From Serilophus lunatus (lineage: Eukaryota; Chordata; Aves; Passeriformes; Eurylaimidae), in the NCBI GenBank assembly GCA_013399895.1, contig VXBA01001600.1:124463-188462 (forward strand): DNA of 64,000 nucleotides, given 5' to 3'. Of this stretch, positions 12,716 through 24,525 are shown in pieces. The notes beneath the pieces are model-generated. The model saw only the letters and a program-made list of their open reading frames with translations, had not been told where the DNA came from and made no database searches. Both the position numbers and the translations under genes were made by a program. The first letter of the stretch is position 1, and each line of letters opens with the position of its first letter.

Positions 12716-15700
12716 TTTGCTAAGACTATTTAAACCTACAAAATAAATTCAAGTTTTTAAGGAAGACACATACTAATGGCCTCTAATTATCCTTTAAAAA
12801 TAATGTTTTGCTTTACACCAAACAACTAATTCTAGTTTTAGCCAACAAAAGTCTAAAGCTTTAGACTCCAGGACCTTTATTTTTGGTAAAATGGAACATC
12901 ACCCTTAAATATCAGTTGTGGCTTTGAAGGAATTATATACTACAGATTTTTTTTTATTTTTTTAATAACAGCAATACTTTAATAAGAACCTTAAATAGGC
13001 ATATGTAAAGCCAAGAAACATTATTCTTCTCCAACAAGCATTCTTTAAAACTTCCTTTGCTTTCTAGTTTCTGTTTGATCTATGAGGGGATAGTTTAGTA
13101 ATAATTGCAACCTTTATCTATAAACAAATGTCAGAAAAGCTATACATCTTTTCTCACTAATTCTTCAAGTTGATGAAGGCACCATTTGAATTAAACTTAA
13201 AACTAAATATTGTCTGCTAATCAGTGATGACAATTACTGTCGCTATTATTATGAACTACCTGCCTAAAAATCAGGAAATTACTCAGTTTTTATGCTATCT
13301 ATGCTTGTTAGAAACCAGAAAGGAATACCTCTATTTAATTGTGTTTCAAGATCTGTGTAGTATCACAAATAAAAGATTCTGTTTTCTAGGAGCTATTGCT
13401 TAATGGGAAAATACCACTTAATTTTGAGAAAAACAGCTTTTTTTATTCAGTTGTTAAAAAAGCAAACAAACCAAAATTTCAATGTTAGGTTTTTCCCTTT
13501 TAAAATGGTCTGCCATCATGTCAGCTTTAATTTGTATGTAGAAATAGATTGTTTTACCTCATTATTTTTGGATAACTTGAAATGGAGTTTCAATCATGAT
13601 ATAAAATGAGACAGCTCTTAGTCACATTTCAGAATTAATATATAAAATCCTGTCTTTCTCCTGTGTTCTTTCTTATGTGTGCAAGTACTGTCAGATTAGA
13701 AGTAATTCAAGATTAGTGAAACATGGTCAGGTTGATTAACAACCAACAATTAAGTCATTTCCCTGTGGAAGACCTTAATACTTTTCAATTCATGCTATTG
13801 GGTTGTGTAGATCTAGTACCTATTACACAGGCTGCCACCAGGGACAAAGGAAGTAGTATTAGCTGTAGTTTATCAAACTCCAGCAGAGCATACTGGAACA
13901 CTTTGGACAGTGTATCTGTAAACATCTATGATTTTATCCAGAGGATCTTTTATGCAAAGCATTTTTGCTTCTATCATATCAAAATAATAATATGTGATTA
14001 TCTACACCAATGGAAATTTCATTCTAAATGTTATATTTCTTCTCAAATAACAGATTTTAACTTTGTCTGAAAGCAAACTGCACAGATTTCCTGATGTGTA
14101 TGTTCTTTACCTAATTATATAAAATAATGAACACTGTGGTGAACCTTTTGTGTAAGGGTTCAATTGTCAGCTGATGTGGATAAATATACAATATAAAACT
14201 AATATTAAAAGAACTAAAGTAAGCACTGCATATATGACTACATATGATACACCACTGCTAAATTGTTGAAAGCCGAAAACAACATCGGGAGGAAGCCTCA
14301 GCTGGTGTACATTTCCTGTCTAAGGCTTGCTTTCACTGCAAATGTCACTCTTAAGAGGTTGTCTTTTCCCATTTGAGATTGTATGAATGAACAACTGCTT
14401 TAAAATTTTCACTGCCTTTTGAATAAAGCAAGAATCAAGTACAGAAATATTTAAATGCATTCTGTATTTTCTAACTTGTGCAGTTAGAGTTCAAAGCCTG
14501 CTAGATTTGAGACAGAGTGATACAAGTCCTCTCTTGCATGCAGCATGGCTATCACTGTGGCAGCACTGCAAACTTTCCCTGTCAGCCTCTGGAAGGCATG
14601 ATGCTCAGCAGCTGATAAAGTACTTTATGCTGAAATCAAAATTATGGGTTCTAATGAACCTCAGAAATGCTACTGTCTTTGAAATGTGACTCCCTGTCCA
14701 GTGAGAATTGGGCTGTTTTCACAGTATTGAACAGGCACTGGATGATAATGACCTTCAATAGCTGTGGCTTGGGGCTAGATTTGAGTTTGATACTAAGAGG
14801 TGAAAAGCTTTCAAATTCAGTACCAGTCCCCTGAGCTATTTAGTCCTTCCAATGACTTATGTCTTGGTAAACATAAATCCCCTTTGTCCTCATCATGCTT
14901 GTTGCTGTGCAGCAGGTTTTCTGCAGGCTTTGTATTGTATTTCTATGGTGGATTTTCTGTAGATCTGAACCCTATTCTGTTCCCATTCACATCATCTGGT
15001 GTGTGCTCTTGGAATGAGGTTTTGTTTCGAAGTCCCCCAATGTCAATTAACTATGGCTTTGTTGGCTTTTGAGACTTTACTGGAAAGAATTTGGGCAGTT
15101 CTTTATTTCTTCGCCCTTTTTCTTAGTGCAATCTGCAGCTCAGACTCAGTGGTGTAGTTTGTATTTCTCAGAAATCTCATCTGTTTAAGTCAACTCAACT
15201 TTGTTCCTCATGTTGTGGGTAAAAGTATGTCTTCAAAGCAGTATCTGAATGAAGGGAATAAAGAAAGATAATCTCTGTTTCACTAACAGTTCAGATATTC
15301 CTTTTAACATAGACAAAACATTCTGGCCAGTATTCTTTCCTCTTCATCACTTCTGTCTTCCTCTTGATTGAGTAGGTCAGTAATGTAAACTGATAAACTG
15401 CTGAGAAACATGATGTTTCCTCATGATGGGCATCAGAAATTTCACCAAGCTTATCATTTTAGAATGGCCTCAGGTGAAAAACGTGTACCTACATGCTTTT
15501 AGGAGTTTGGTTTATACTGACTATTTGTTAAACATTTTCATGATAGCTATAAAACAATAAGGTACATACAGTAGCCCTGCATTTTGGGGGACATGTTATC
15601 ATACTACCTAGTCACACTAAAAGCTACAGCCCTAAGGTATCCTTAAAGTAATGTTTGAATTGACTCCTTTTCTGGAGTAGCACTCACATATATAGTTTTT

Positions 15701-17083
15701 CCCCTTAAACGTTTACTTTGCACATTTTCTTCAAACATTTTCTTCAATTGTGTTCTTTTTTTTTTAAACCACTGGCTGCTTATTACTGCAGTTAGACCAT
15801 GCCTTGTCTCTGCACATTTACTCACTTAAAATAGTGTCTTCTTACAAACAGATTAATTCAAATCCATTCAAATATAGCTTGACTTGGAATACTTGTTTAC
15901 GTTGTACTTGATTGTAAAGACTCTAGTAGACTGCAAGCTTTATCAAACTAAGAATATAAAACATAAAACCTTGTGTGCCTTTGTTGTTGTACTTTAATTC
16001 TGTTAATCGCCCTAGGTAAAGATTAGCTGCTGTTGTCAATTTAATTCAGCTTCAAACAAAGCAACAAGGTCACTTCTTTTTTCTTTTTTCTTTTTTTTTT
16101 TCTTTTTTAAGCAAACAGGATTGAGTTGTCATGTAGTTCTAATAGGCAGCACAGGGAATCATTAGTCCACCTCAGTTCTCTGACTGATGGGCATTTCACT
16201 TCAGTCATCTGACTGAGCACTAGTGGCCCAGTACTATTGACACCGTGTCAGAGCTGAGAGAAGATGCCTTAATCGGCTCAGACACTCTCTGCATTGATTT
16301 GACAAGTTGCTGTAATGACCTTCTTGTTTTTCTGAAGGATTACTGTTTACCCAGGGAGATGCTGCTGAGCGCATGTGCTGCATTGTCATGGAAACTATTA
16401 TTGTTGCATCTTGATCCCATTAATGCTGTTGTGTCTGACATTGATATGAGACACTGAATATTTCAGTGAAGTATACTCTACCTCAATAATACTAATCACT
16501 GTCCATTCATCAGGCTTAAAAAATTTACAGGTAGTTATGTGTACCTTGGCCCCTAGCAATTAAAGGGCTGTTGCTGCTTAGGTCATTTTCCTGTCTTGAT
16601 TTGATATTTTATGGCCCAGGTAGCTTCTTTACTTTGAAGGAAGAAAGTGCCTCTGTTTATTTTGTTTTCTTCTCTAATTTTAGTTTTTTGACTTAGGTAG
16701 CTTGCTAGTAATTTAGGATGATTCTGGTTGAAGAAAGAAATAAGAAAATCAAACTGGAAAGAAAAAAACCCATCTCATACTTGAAACATATATATCCATC
16801 AAGGAAAAAGAGTATTTTGGAGATAAAAGGGTGATGTATGGAACATTTTTTTCATCATGTAGAAAGTGTAGCAGCCTAGAACTAAACTTTTCCCTATTTC
16901 CTTGTGGCTGTAGGATAATGTCAAATGGAAGATGTATCTCACACCTTATGATTCTTAATTCTCCCTTCTTCAGAGCAAATGTATTTTCCAACTCTTTCCT
17001 TCTCGTGTCTGTAGAAATTAGTTTCTTAGTGCACCACATTTGGGAACAGGTTGAAACAAGCATGGTTCCACCAGTGATTTAGG

Positions 17084-17144
17084 AAAAAGAAAAAAAAAAA
17101 AANNNNNNNNNNNNNAAAAAGAAAAAAAAAAAAAAAAAAAAAAA
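17084..17144. repeat. A-rich tract split by a 13-N gap
   Basis: (A)n interrupted by single G, with N at 17103-17115. The gap is an assembly break inside a near-homopolymer, so tract length is unreliable. Confidence 0.85.
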
Positions 17145-18982
17145 GAATGAAAAAGAGCCACTGATATACAGCAAATAATCCTAAAAGTGTAAAAGACACG
17201 ATAGCTGTTTTCTTGGAAAAGAGTAAAGCAGGCTTTCTTGCAGGCTAGGTCTAATGATTAAGCTGCAACAGAAGTGGTTGTTCTGACAAATTTGAGCAAT
17301 TTCCTGTACATTGATTTTTGATGAGAAGAAAAGACGATCTCCAAAGTTTTTTTATGCGAAGAATCATCTCTCATACACAGCTTAGTAATCGGGAAATATT
17401 GTTTGAAAATGTGTCAATAGAGGCTGAGCTGTTATCTAGTGGCCATGAGGTGTAAATGAAAGAATGATGCAATAGATGTAACACTTTCCAAGAAGAGGGT
17501 TTTATTTGAAAATTAAGAATTATTTCATTTTTCCTCTTCATCTTAAATGTTACAAGGCTACCCAGGCTTAGGACCTGTAAATATTGTAAGAAATCTAACT
17601 GAACAAGATGTTGAAATCAGTGGCTAGCTGCAGTAACATTTACCATTTTTCTCCATTCAATCCAATACACAATCATCCACTCCTCAGCTAATAGTTTAGA
17701 TAATTGACAGATGGGTCTTATTGACTTCCTTGTTTAGCCTAATGAATAGTGAAATGCCTTTCACAATATTTGAGGAAGTATTGAGTAATATTTCCCACAC
17801 CATGCAATCAGTTTTTATCTGATCACAGAGTCATTAATATTTATACTTTGATTATAAGTTTTCTTGCCAAGGTATTGTCAGAGTGTCTTAGCGCTTCATT
17901 GCACTATACAAGGTACGGCATGCTTTTGGTGGCATTTACCTTTGAAAAAGATGTGTAAACATCACAGTTTTTGAAAGGTTTATATCTCAGAACACAAAAT
18001 AGGAAGGTTTCCCAGTATCATCATCTGGAACAAAAAAATGCAAGCATCTATGTTTTTTCCCATTTATTATTTCACATATTGTACCACGGTCAAAGATGCT
18101 TATGGTTATGATTATATTTCTATTTCTATGGAAAGGAATAAATAAAAACATGTCTAAAATTCCTTTGAGAAGAAATTCTTGAGATGCAGAATATGTGCTC
18201 CTGTATTTGCATTTGTAGTTATTTCTTGTCGGCCTCGGGTCATTCTTAATATGGGAAATGTTTTCTTCTGCTAGGAAAATTCTTTGGTTTAGAATATGCT
18301 CTTCACTTGAGCCAGACTAAGGTTATAAAATGAGATCTGGTTCAGAAAACATTTATTAGGTCCACATTCTGAGATTTTTTTTTTATTAGGATCTTCCTAG
18401 TCCTCTCTTTTGACAATGACATTTCTGGGTAGCAGTAGTTTAATGTTACTTAACAAACGCAGCAAGTAAGCTCTGGAGTTAGTAAAGAGCTGAGACAGTA
18501 AGAAAGCAGTGCCATCATTTTTCAACTTTCAAAGGTGTAGAGGTGCTTCTATTACAGAAAAGAAATTATCTGGTTGGGACAAAAAAATGGTTCCTTTATC
18601 TTCTAAATTCAGCCCAATATACATAGAACAGAAAATAGAATTCAGGAATTTTCCCTCTCTGATCCAAACAAACCTACCACTCTCTTATGCCATACATGCT
18701 TTCTTGTAAAAATCCATCCTTAAGTTGTCAACATTAAATAGCCAAGCCTGAATAAATATAATTAGTAGTATTCAAAATTTTAAGCATTAATCTTATGCAT
18801 TTAGAAATGTATTTATGTGTGAGCTATATATATTTCATGTATTAAATAGAATGTATTTCTACACAGTGAAGTCAGACAGGAAAAGACAAGAATATGTACT
18901 ATGTAAAGGTAGAAGTTCAGTGGAACTCAGTTAAAAATATTATAATTCCAGACTCCAGAAAAGATTCACTTTAAAACTGCTA

Positions 18983-19008
18983 ATATATCAGTATATTTTC
19001 TGATATAT
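18983..19008. repeat. AT-rich perfect inverted repeat
   Basis: ATATATCAG and CTGATATAT form a 9-bp stem with an 8-base loop. No flanking target duplication or transposon context is visible. Confidence 0.6.
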
Positions 19009-19239
19009 CCATACTGCATTACCTGCAACTCAAATTAAAAACTGTCTGAATGTGAGATTATTGTATTAGTTTGAATCGAAATGTTTTTCAAAGTGAAATC
19101 TCAGCATAATTCAAGAATACCAATATGGCATCAGAATGTTGATTTAACCAAGAGAGATACTGCTCACAGTCAAAGTAGCCCTTAATGATATTGAAATTAC
19201 TAGTGTAGTCAGCTTTTTTTTTTTTTCAATATATAGTTT

Positions 19240-20031
19240 TTTTAACTATCTAGGAAGTATCATTTCCTCGGATGGTAAGATTGACAAAGAGATAGACAAC
19301 AGGTTAGCAAAGGCATACAGAGCCTTTGGACAACTTTATAAAAGAGTCTGGTGCAATAAACATTTGAAGAAAAGTACAAAGATTAGTGTCTACTGAGCCA
19401 TTGTACTGTCTACTCTTTTATATGGGTCTGAACCATGGGTCATCTACAGTCATCACCTGCAACTCCTTGAACGCTTCCATCAGCGCTGCCTCCGTGCAAT
19501 CCTAAACATCCACTGGACTGACTGCGTGACTAATGTCACTGTCCTTGAACAGGCAGGGGTCACCAGTATTGAGGCCATGCTGCTGAGGATGCAGCTGCCC
19601 TGGGCAGGGCACATCTCCAGGATGGAGGATCACCACCTCCCTAAGATTGTGCTCTATGGTGAACTCACCACCGGCTGCCGCAACAGAGGAGCCCCAAAGA
19701 GGAGATACAAGGACTCTCTGAAACAACATCTCAGTGTTTCTCATACTGACTGCCATCAGTGGTCCGCTCTGGCCTCCAATCGAGAGACATGGAGACACAC
19801 CATCCATAATGCTGCTGCCTCCTTTGAGAATGAACATAGAATCAGTCTCGAGGAGAAAAGACAACGCAGAAAGAACCGTGCCTTACCAATATCGCCTAAG
19901 GAGACTTTCCACTGTGCCTTTTGCAACCCAACTTTCCTGTCCAGCATCAGCCTTTTTAGCCATCAGTGCACTTGCAGCAAGCATGGGTAGAGCCCTTCCC
20001 GTATCTTCATTTGTGAAGCCTAGCCATGATA
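19240..20031 (+). mobile_element. Non-CR1 LINE, 3' fragment: RT thumb/connection and C-terminal zinc-binding-like tail
   Basis: A single + frame runs from 19244 to the stop TAG at 19988-19990, broken only by TGA at 19394. It reads as the C-terminal part of a non-LTR retrotransposon polyprotein: YLGSIISSDGKID, then LLYGSEPWV, then FHQRCLRAILNIHW, then a WAGHISRMEDHHLPK block, then KRRYKDSLKQHL, a basic EEKRQRRKNRA stretch, and a tail with two Cys (CAFC), a His 12 residues later and a CTC, a C2HC-like pattern. The catalytic RT motifs lie upstream and are missing, so the copy is 5'-truncated. These blocks differ from CR1 and resemble RTE/L2-type elements known from many animals; the clade is my inference. 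After the stop, CTTCA and TGAAG (20005-20009 and 20014-20018) form a short hairpin followed by GCCATGATAG, which looks like the element's 3' end. With about 250 codons and one stop it is better preserved than either CR1 copy. Confidence 0.85.
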
Positions 20032-22795
20032 GTTTTAAATAAGACCCTTTAGGCTAAAATAGAATATTTAGGCTTAATTCTTTTTGCTCGCATATCTACT
20101 AAAATATGCCTTGCTCTTGTTTAAGAATTGAACTTTACATTTGGAAAAAGTTCTTCTGAATGGTAATTTTGTGAGCCTTCAAGAGTAAAGGCATTTTGGA
20201 GGCCTTTTCTATCTGTCAAGACAAAGCAGCGTGCCCCTAAGACTAACTTGCTATTTAACCACTTGAGGTGTTTGAGCTTTGTTTTAATAAAGATGCAAGA
20301 TCTAATGAATGTTTCTTAATCTTTTAGATGCAGTACTTTCAGAATTGCTATTCCAGTACTTAGCACTCAGTATCATCCTAAAAGTCTACTCTCTAATCAA
20401 ATCAAGTTCTTACATGTCACAAGCTGAAAGTGAAAATTTTTGTGTGACAATTTTTTCCCTAAAATGTTGGTCTTTTGTCCTTTTAAGAAAATTGTTATCC
20501 TTTTCGAGAATTCCTCTTTTTTCTGTTTTTATGGTGTTTTTTTCTCTATGAAAAATAAGTACAGCTGTTCATAACTTATGTAAAATAGTTTTATTTAGAG
20601 AAATATTTTCAAATCCAGATCTGAAAATAAATAAAACTACATACTATAGCCTGAAAAACCTGCCTCAGCCTTTTCCTGGTAGGCTTATATGGTGATCCTT
20701 GTAAGAGCGTGATATTTAGAAGAGCAAGGAAAAGGGTTTTCCCATATAGATCAGCCAATAGTCATGTAACAGGCTGGCCTTGGGAGTGCTAAGCATGGTT
20801 CTGCTCTAGTATATCAAGGGACTTTGTGATAATGTAAACCCAGTTTAACAAACTGATAAATAAGTTCTCTTGCTTTACTCATTGAGCTCCTTATGGAGAA
20901 CTGGTTCATATGCTGGACTAGAATACATGGATTCAAAACCACCAGATTTCTGCTGCAATTTAAAAATGAATAGTTCTATAATTAGTGCTGTGTGGAAAGA
21001 CTAGCCCTGGCAGCTAAGGACTAACCTTTTGGAACTCAATACTTCATATATTTACTAAAGCTACCAACTGAAACTTTAGGATGGATCTGCTGAAGAGAGG
21101 CAAACTCTGCTAAAAAAGAAAGACAAAGTGTCCATTAAGCTTGCTGATTGTATTGTGGTATTTCTACCCTTTATACAATCTTGCTGTTACTACAATGTAA
21201 GATGATAGAAAAAAAGCACTGGTGAAGCATTTGAAATTATTAGGTACAAGGTGTGAATTTTTAGATTTGGCTCACAAAAAGATAACTTGACACTACACAC
21301 AAAGTAAGACAAACTGCAAGTAGACCAGCTGCTGCCTTGCATCTGAATGAGTTTGGAAGCTGCTTCCCACAATCGAGCTGTGAACTTGTCTTCATTGCCC
21401 ATGAATGGCAAATCTTCCACACTCACCCTCACCCCTCAAATATTCAAAAACTGTGTTAAAAAAGACAATTTTTTTGATACAAGTCAATTCTTTTTTGTGT
21501 ATTTTACTTGCCGTGTCTCCGCTCTGCCTTGAACAGTCTTAGGCGACTATTGTTATGCCATGTATTCATGGGGCTGTTCCCTCTTTCCAGGTGCTCTTTC
21601 AAAGCATGATCAGGCATAAGATTTGCCAGGTTTTGTGCCACTATAAAAATGGTGAGAACGAAAAATAGGCCACTAATGCATTTCCCATTGTGATGAGACA
21701 CATTATATCTGCAGTCAGACTGTTAGAGGTTGCATTCATACAATTAAGACCAGATTGGGCAAAGAACTTGTAGAATGATGAATAAGTTTTTACTGGCATG
21801 GCAGTGGGTAGCTTATAGTAATTGTTATTTCAGTGGTCATTTCAGATCATTATTGTTGTCTGTAGTATGTGGTTTAACAGGACCAGAATATTTAACATGA
21901 AACCACAGAGACTTTCCAAAATAAATCCCTCTTTTGGTATGTGGAATTTGCATTAACTGGAATGACTAGTCCAAATTTGAACAACTGCTGTAACAATTTT
22001 TTCAAGTGAGAGTTCAACAGACACTATATTTTTTATTTCTCCTCATGGGAAAATACTTGCTTGCTGAAACTAGTACCTCTACATTTTCAATGACAATTTA
22101 CAATTGCCAGTTATGTAGCATTAAAAGATTCCTTACACCAAGATTGATCATTTTAGTAATATTTTACCAGACATGAGATATAAAAATATTTCAGTTATGT
22201 CTGGTGCATGAAGTATCTAATTTAATTCGTTCTGAATTTTCTTTTATGATGTTTCCTCTTGTTTCTCATAGCAGGGTATTAAATATTCTTAAATTGAAAT
22301 CTGATCAGTTTTAATCTTGTTATTTGCAATTTTGTTGGTTTTGTAAGTGTAGCTATCTAACTTTTCCAAACTGAATAAGTATGAATTTTGCCAATTTCCA
22401 ATAGATTTGTCTTCCTTCATACTTCTTTTTATTTCCCTTTTGTGGATCTTTTCACCTCCATTCTATTGTACTTCTGATGGGGCAAAAACATAAGAATGTT
22501 TCACATGGGGCATCCTATTGTGCAGCACAAAGAAGCTTCAGCTCTTCCAAATAATTTGTTTAGGCTACTATTGTTATTCTACATTAACTGTGCTTCATTT
22601 AATAATCACATAAAATAAGACATTTCTGTTGAAATCAACTGGGAAAGTATAAATCTGTTAGCAGTTTGGTGAAGCTCTTAAAGAGTAAGGGTATAAACAG
22701 TTATTCCTCTGATGTTTTAATTTAAAGTATAAATTTTCTAGCATACTTAAAGCATTTGTTTAGCTAAGGGATGTTGGATGGTGCGTTGGAGTTTT

Positions 22796-22812
22796 GTTGG
22801 TTGGTTGGTTGG
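22796..22812. repeat. (TTGG)n microsatellite
   Basis: Four TTGG units in a row. Confidence 0.7.
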
Positions 22813-24273
22813 CTTTTTAAGGAGAGGATATAAATAATTCCTTGTTTGTGGCTTTACCAGATCTGCTCTAATTAACAGTGGAAAAGCATTTTAGGCAACC
22901 ATAGGGAACAGATCTACTTCTCCCTGTGTCTTTTGGAAGCATATCATGTCATTGCATAAAAATTTATAGCAAAAACAATTGTAACTTTACGAAACTTTGA
23001 TTTTGTCTCTTTGCTCTTTTTTTTTTTTTTTCAATTTTTTTTATTCTCATAGTACACTTTATATTTTCCCTTAATTACATTTTCACCTTTGGTAGGGGGA
23101 CAGCACAAGCTATATTTAATTCTAAAAACTAAGATAGAACTTTACATCTGACACTTGAACTGTATGTAGTTCAGCTCATACCTTTATGACACTGCTCTTC
23201 AAGGTACTTTTCATTTGTACACTATTGTTTTTATTTAAGCAGGACAGATCATGAACTTTTAGTCTTTTCCTGCATTTGATTACTTAAACTCAAGTTATGA
23301 CCATACCAACAGGTGCTATGAGAGTGATCAGGAGTGGACTCATTAAACAGTAGTTGTGTTCTGAAGTTTCCAGCATACATGGTAGTTGTGACACAGCTCC
23401 CAACCCTGGGTACTAGGAGCAGGTGACTGTGTGTTTGAGGTTTAGCAGAATGTCAGCAGCTGTGGCTGTGGCTGCAGACTAGAGAATCAATGTTCTTCCT
23501 TCCTTAAGGTTTTTACATATATGCTATCTTTGCTTCTTCAGGCAGCAGTCCTCAAGGTATGCCTGGTAGAACAACCTTTCATGATGCCAGTGTTGTGGCA
23601 GAATTCCTGACTTGACTCTCCTTCCTTCTGTCAATATGAACAATCAATAGGCACACAAAACTCAAGATCAAGTTTGGATTGTTTCTATCCATATCTGCGT
23701 TACAACCTTTGTTTACATACTTCTGAGAAATTGCAAAATTTTCAATGTTTTCTTATTCCATGCTTTTCTAAGATGCCTTCTAAGGTTATCATTTCGCATT
23801 CTATATACAGTGAGGATTGTGAGTGACATTTTTTCTCCCTTAGTTACTATGTCTAAATAATACAATTTGATTTACCAGTTTAAATGTCTTGTTACTACAT
23901 TGATCTGTTTCTTTTGCAACTTCTCCATTCTGTTTGTTTCTATGTTTTCTGTTGAATTCCCTATTTTTATATGTTAGTGGAGATTTGAGCAAAGGAGCAT
24001 GTTATTCTCTGCTCTCTTTTAAACTTTCTTTTTGTTAATATTTTCAATACCTTTTAATACTCTAAACTTATGAAGATAAAAGTTGCTTAGATTAACTACC
24101 TGTAGTCTTACTAACACACTTTATCAACACTTTGAATTTTTTTGTCACAAAAAATTGTTTTTGGTGACTTCTTTTGGCCACATCTAAGCATAACAGTCTA
24201 GAAAGCAGACTTTCCTAAGAATTTTTGTTTGGCTTATTGCATTTTCTGTTGGATCTAGCTGGTTTTAGAATTT

Positions 24274-24320
24274 TTCTGTGTATTCTGCCACAGAGCAGAA
24301 TATTCTGTGTATTCTGCCAC
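24274..24320. repeat. 18-bp direct repeat, period 29 bp
   Basis: TTCTGTGTATTCTGCCAC occurs at 24274-24291 and again, identical, at 24303-24320. It looks like a local tandem duplication. Confidence 0.85.
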
Positions 24321-24513
24321 CTGTCAGCAAGGAAAGGAAAAGTCTTTGCTGAAACTGTGGCTTGCAGTTCATATTGTGTCACAGAAAATGCTATTTTTTT
24401 GATAGTGCTGACAATGACAGTAAATAGAGCTGTCTGTTTTGCATCACTGATGAGAATCTGTATCTCATAACTCCTAATGTGCACTCACTTCAAATCACTT
24501 CTCTGTATTCTCT

Positions 24514-24525
24514 CCCCCCCCCCCC
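24514..24525. repeat. C12 homopolymer
   Basis: An uninterrupted run of 12 C in AT-rich surroundings; length may be imprecise in a short-read assembly. Confidence 0.8.

Larger units (their letters stand above)
12716..19239. other. Unique AT-rich noncoding DNA
   Basis: No gene is supported. The longest open frame (115 codons at 13723-14070) has no domain and no splice context. Structured bits are a pyrimidine-rich tract at 16077-16110, the A-rich gap at 17084-17144 and a hairpin at 18983-19008. Sequence at 16010-16470 is more balanced in composition and is discussed as a candidate conserved noncoding element. Confidence 0.55.

Noticed and set aside
13723..14070. 115-codon open frame as a possible gene
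   Set aside because: No recognisable motif, no splice sites in register, AT-rich codon content like the surroundings.
18983..19008. Inverted repeat as end of a DNA transposon
   Set aside because: Single short hairpin with AT-rich arms, no paired terminal repeat at a distance and no TA/TTAA duplication assignable to it.
19502..19864. 120-codon minus-strand open frame
   Set aside because: Antisense shadow of the LINE C-terminal frame, which has family-typical residues on the + strand.
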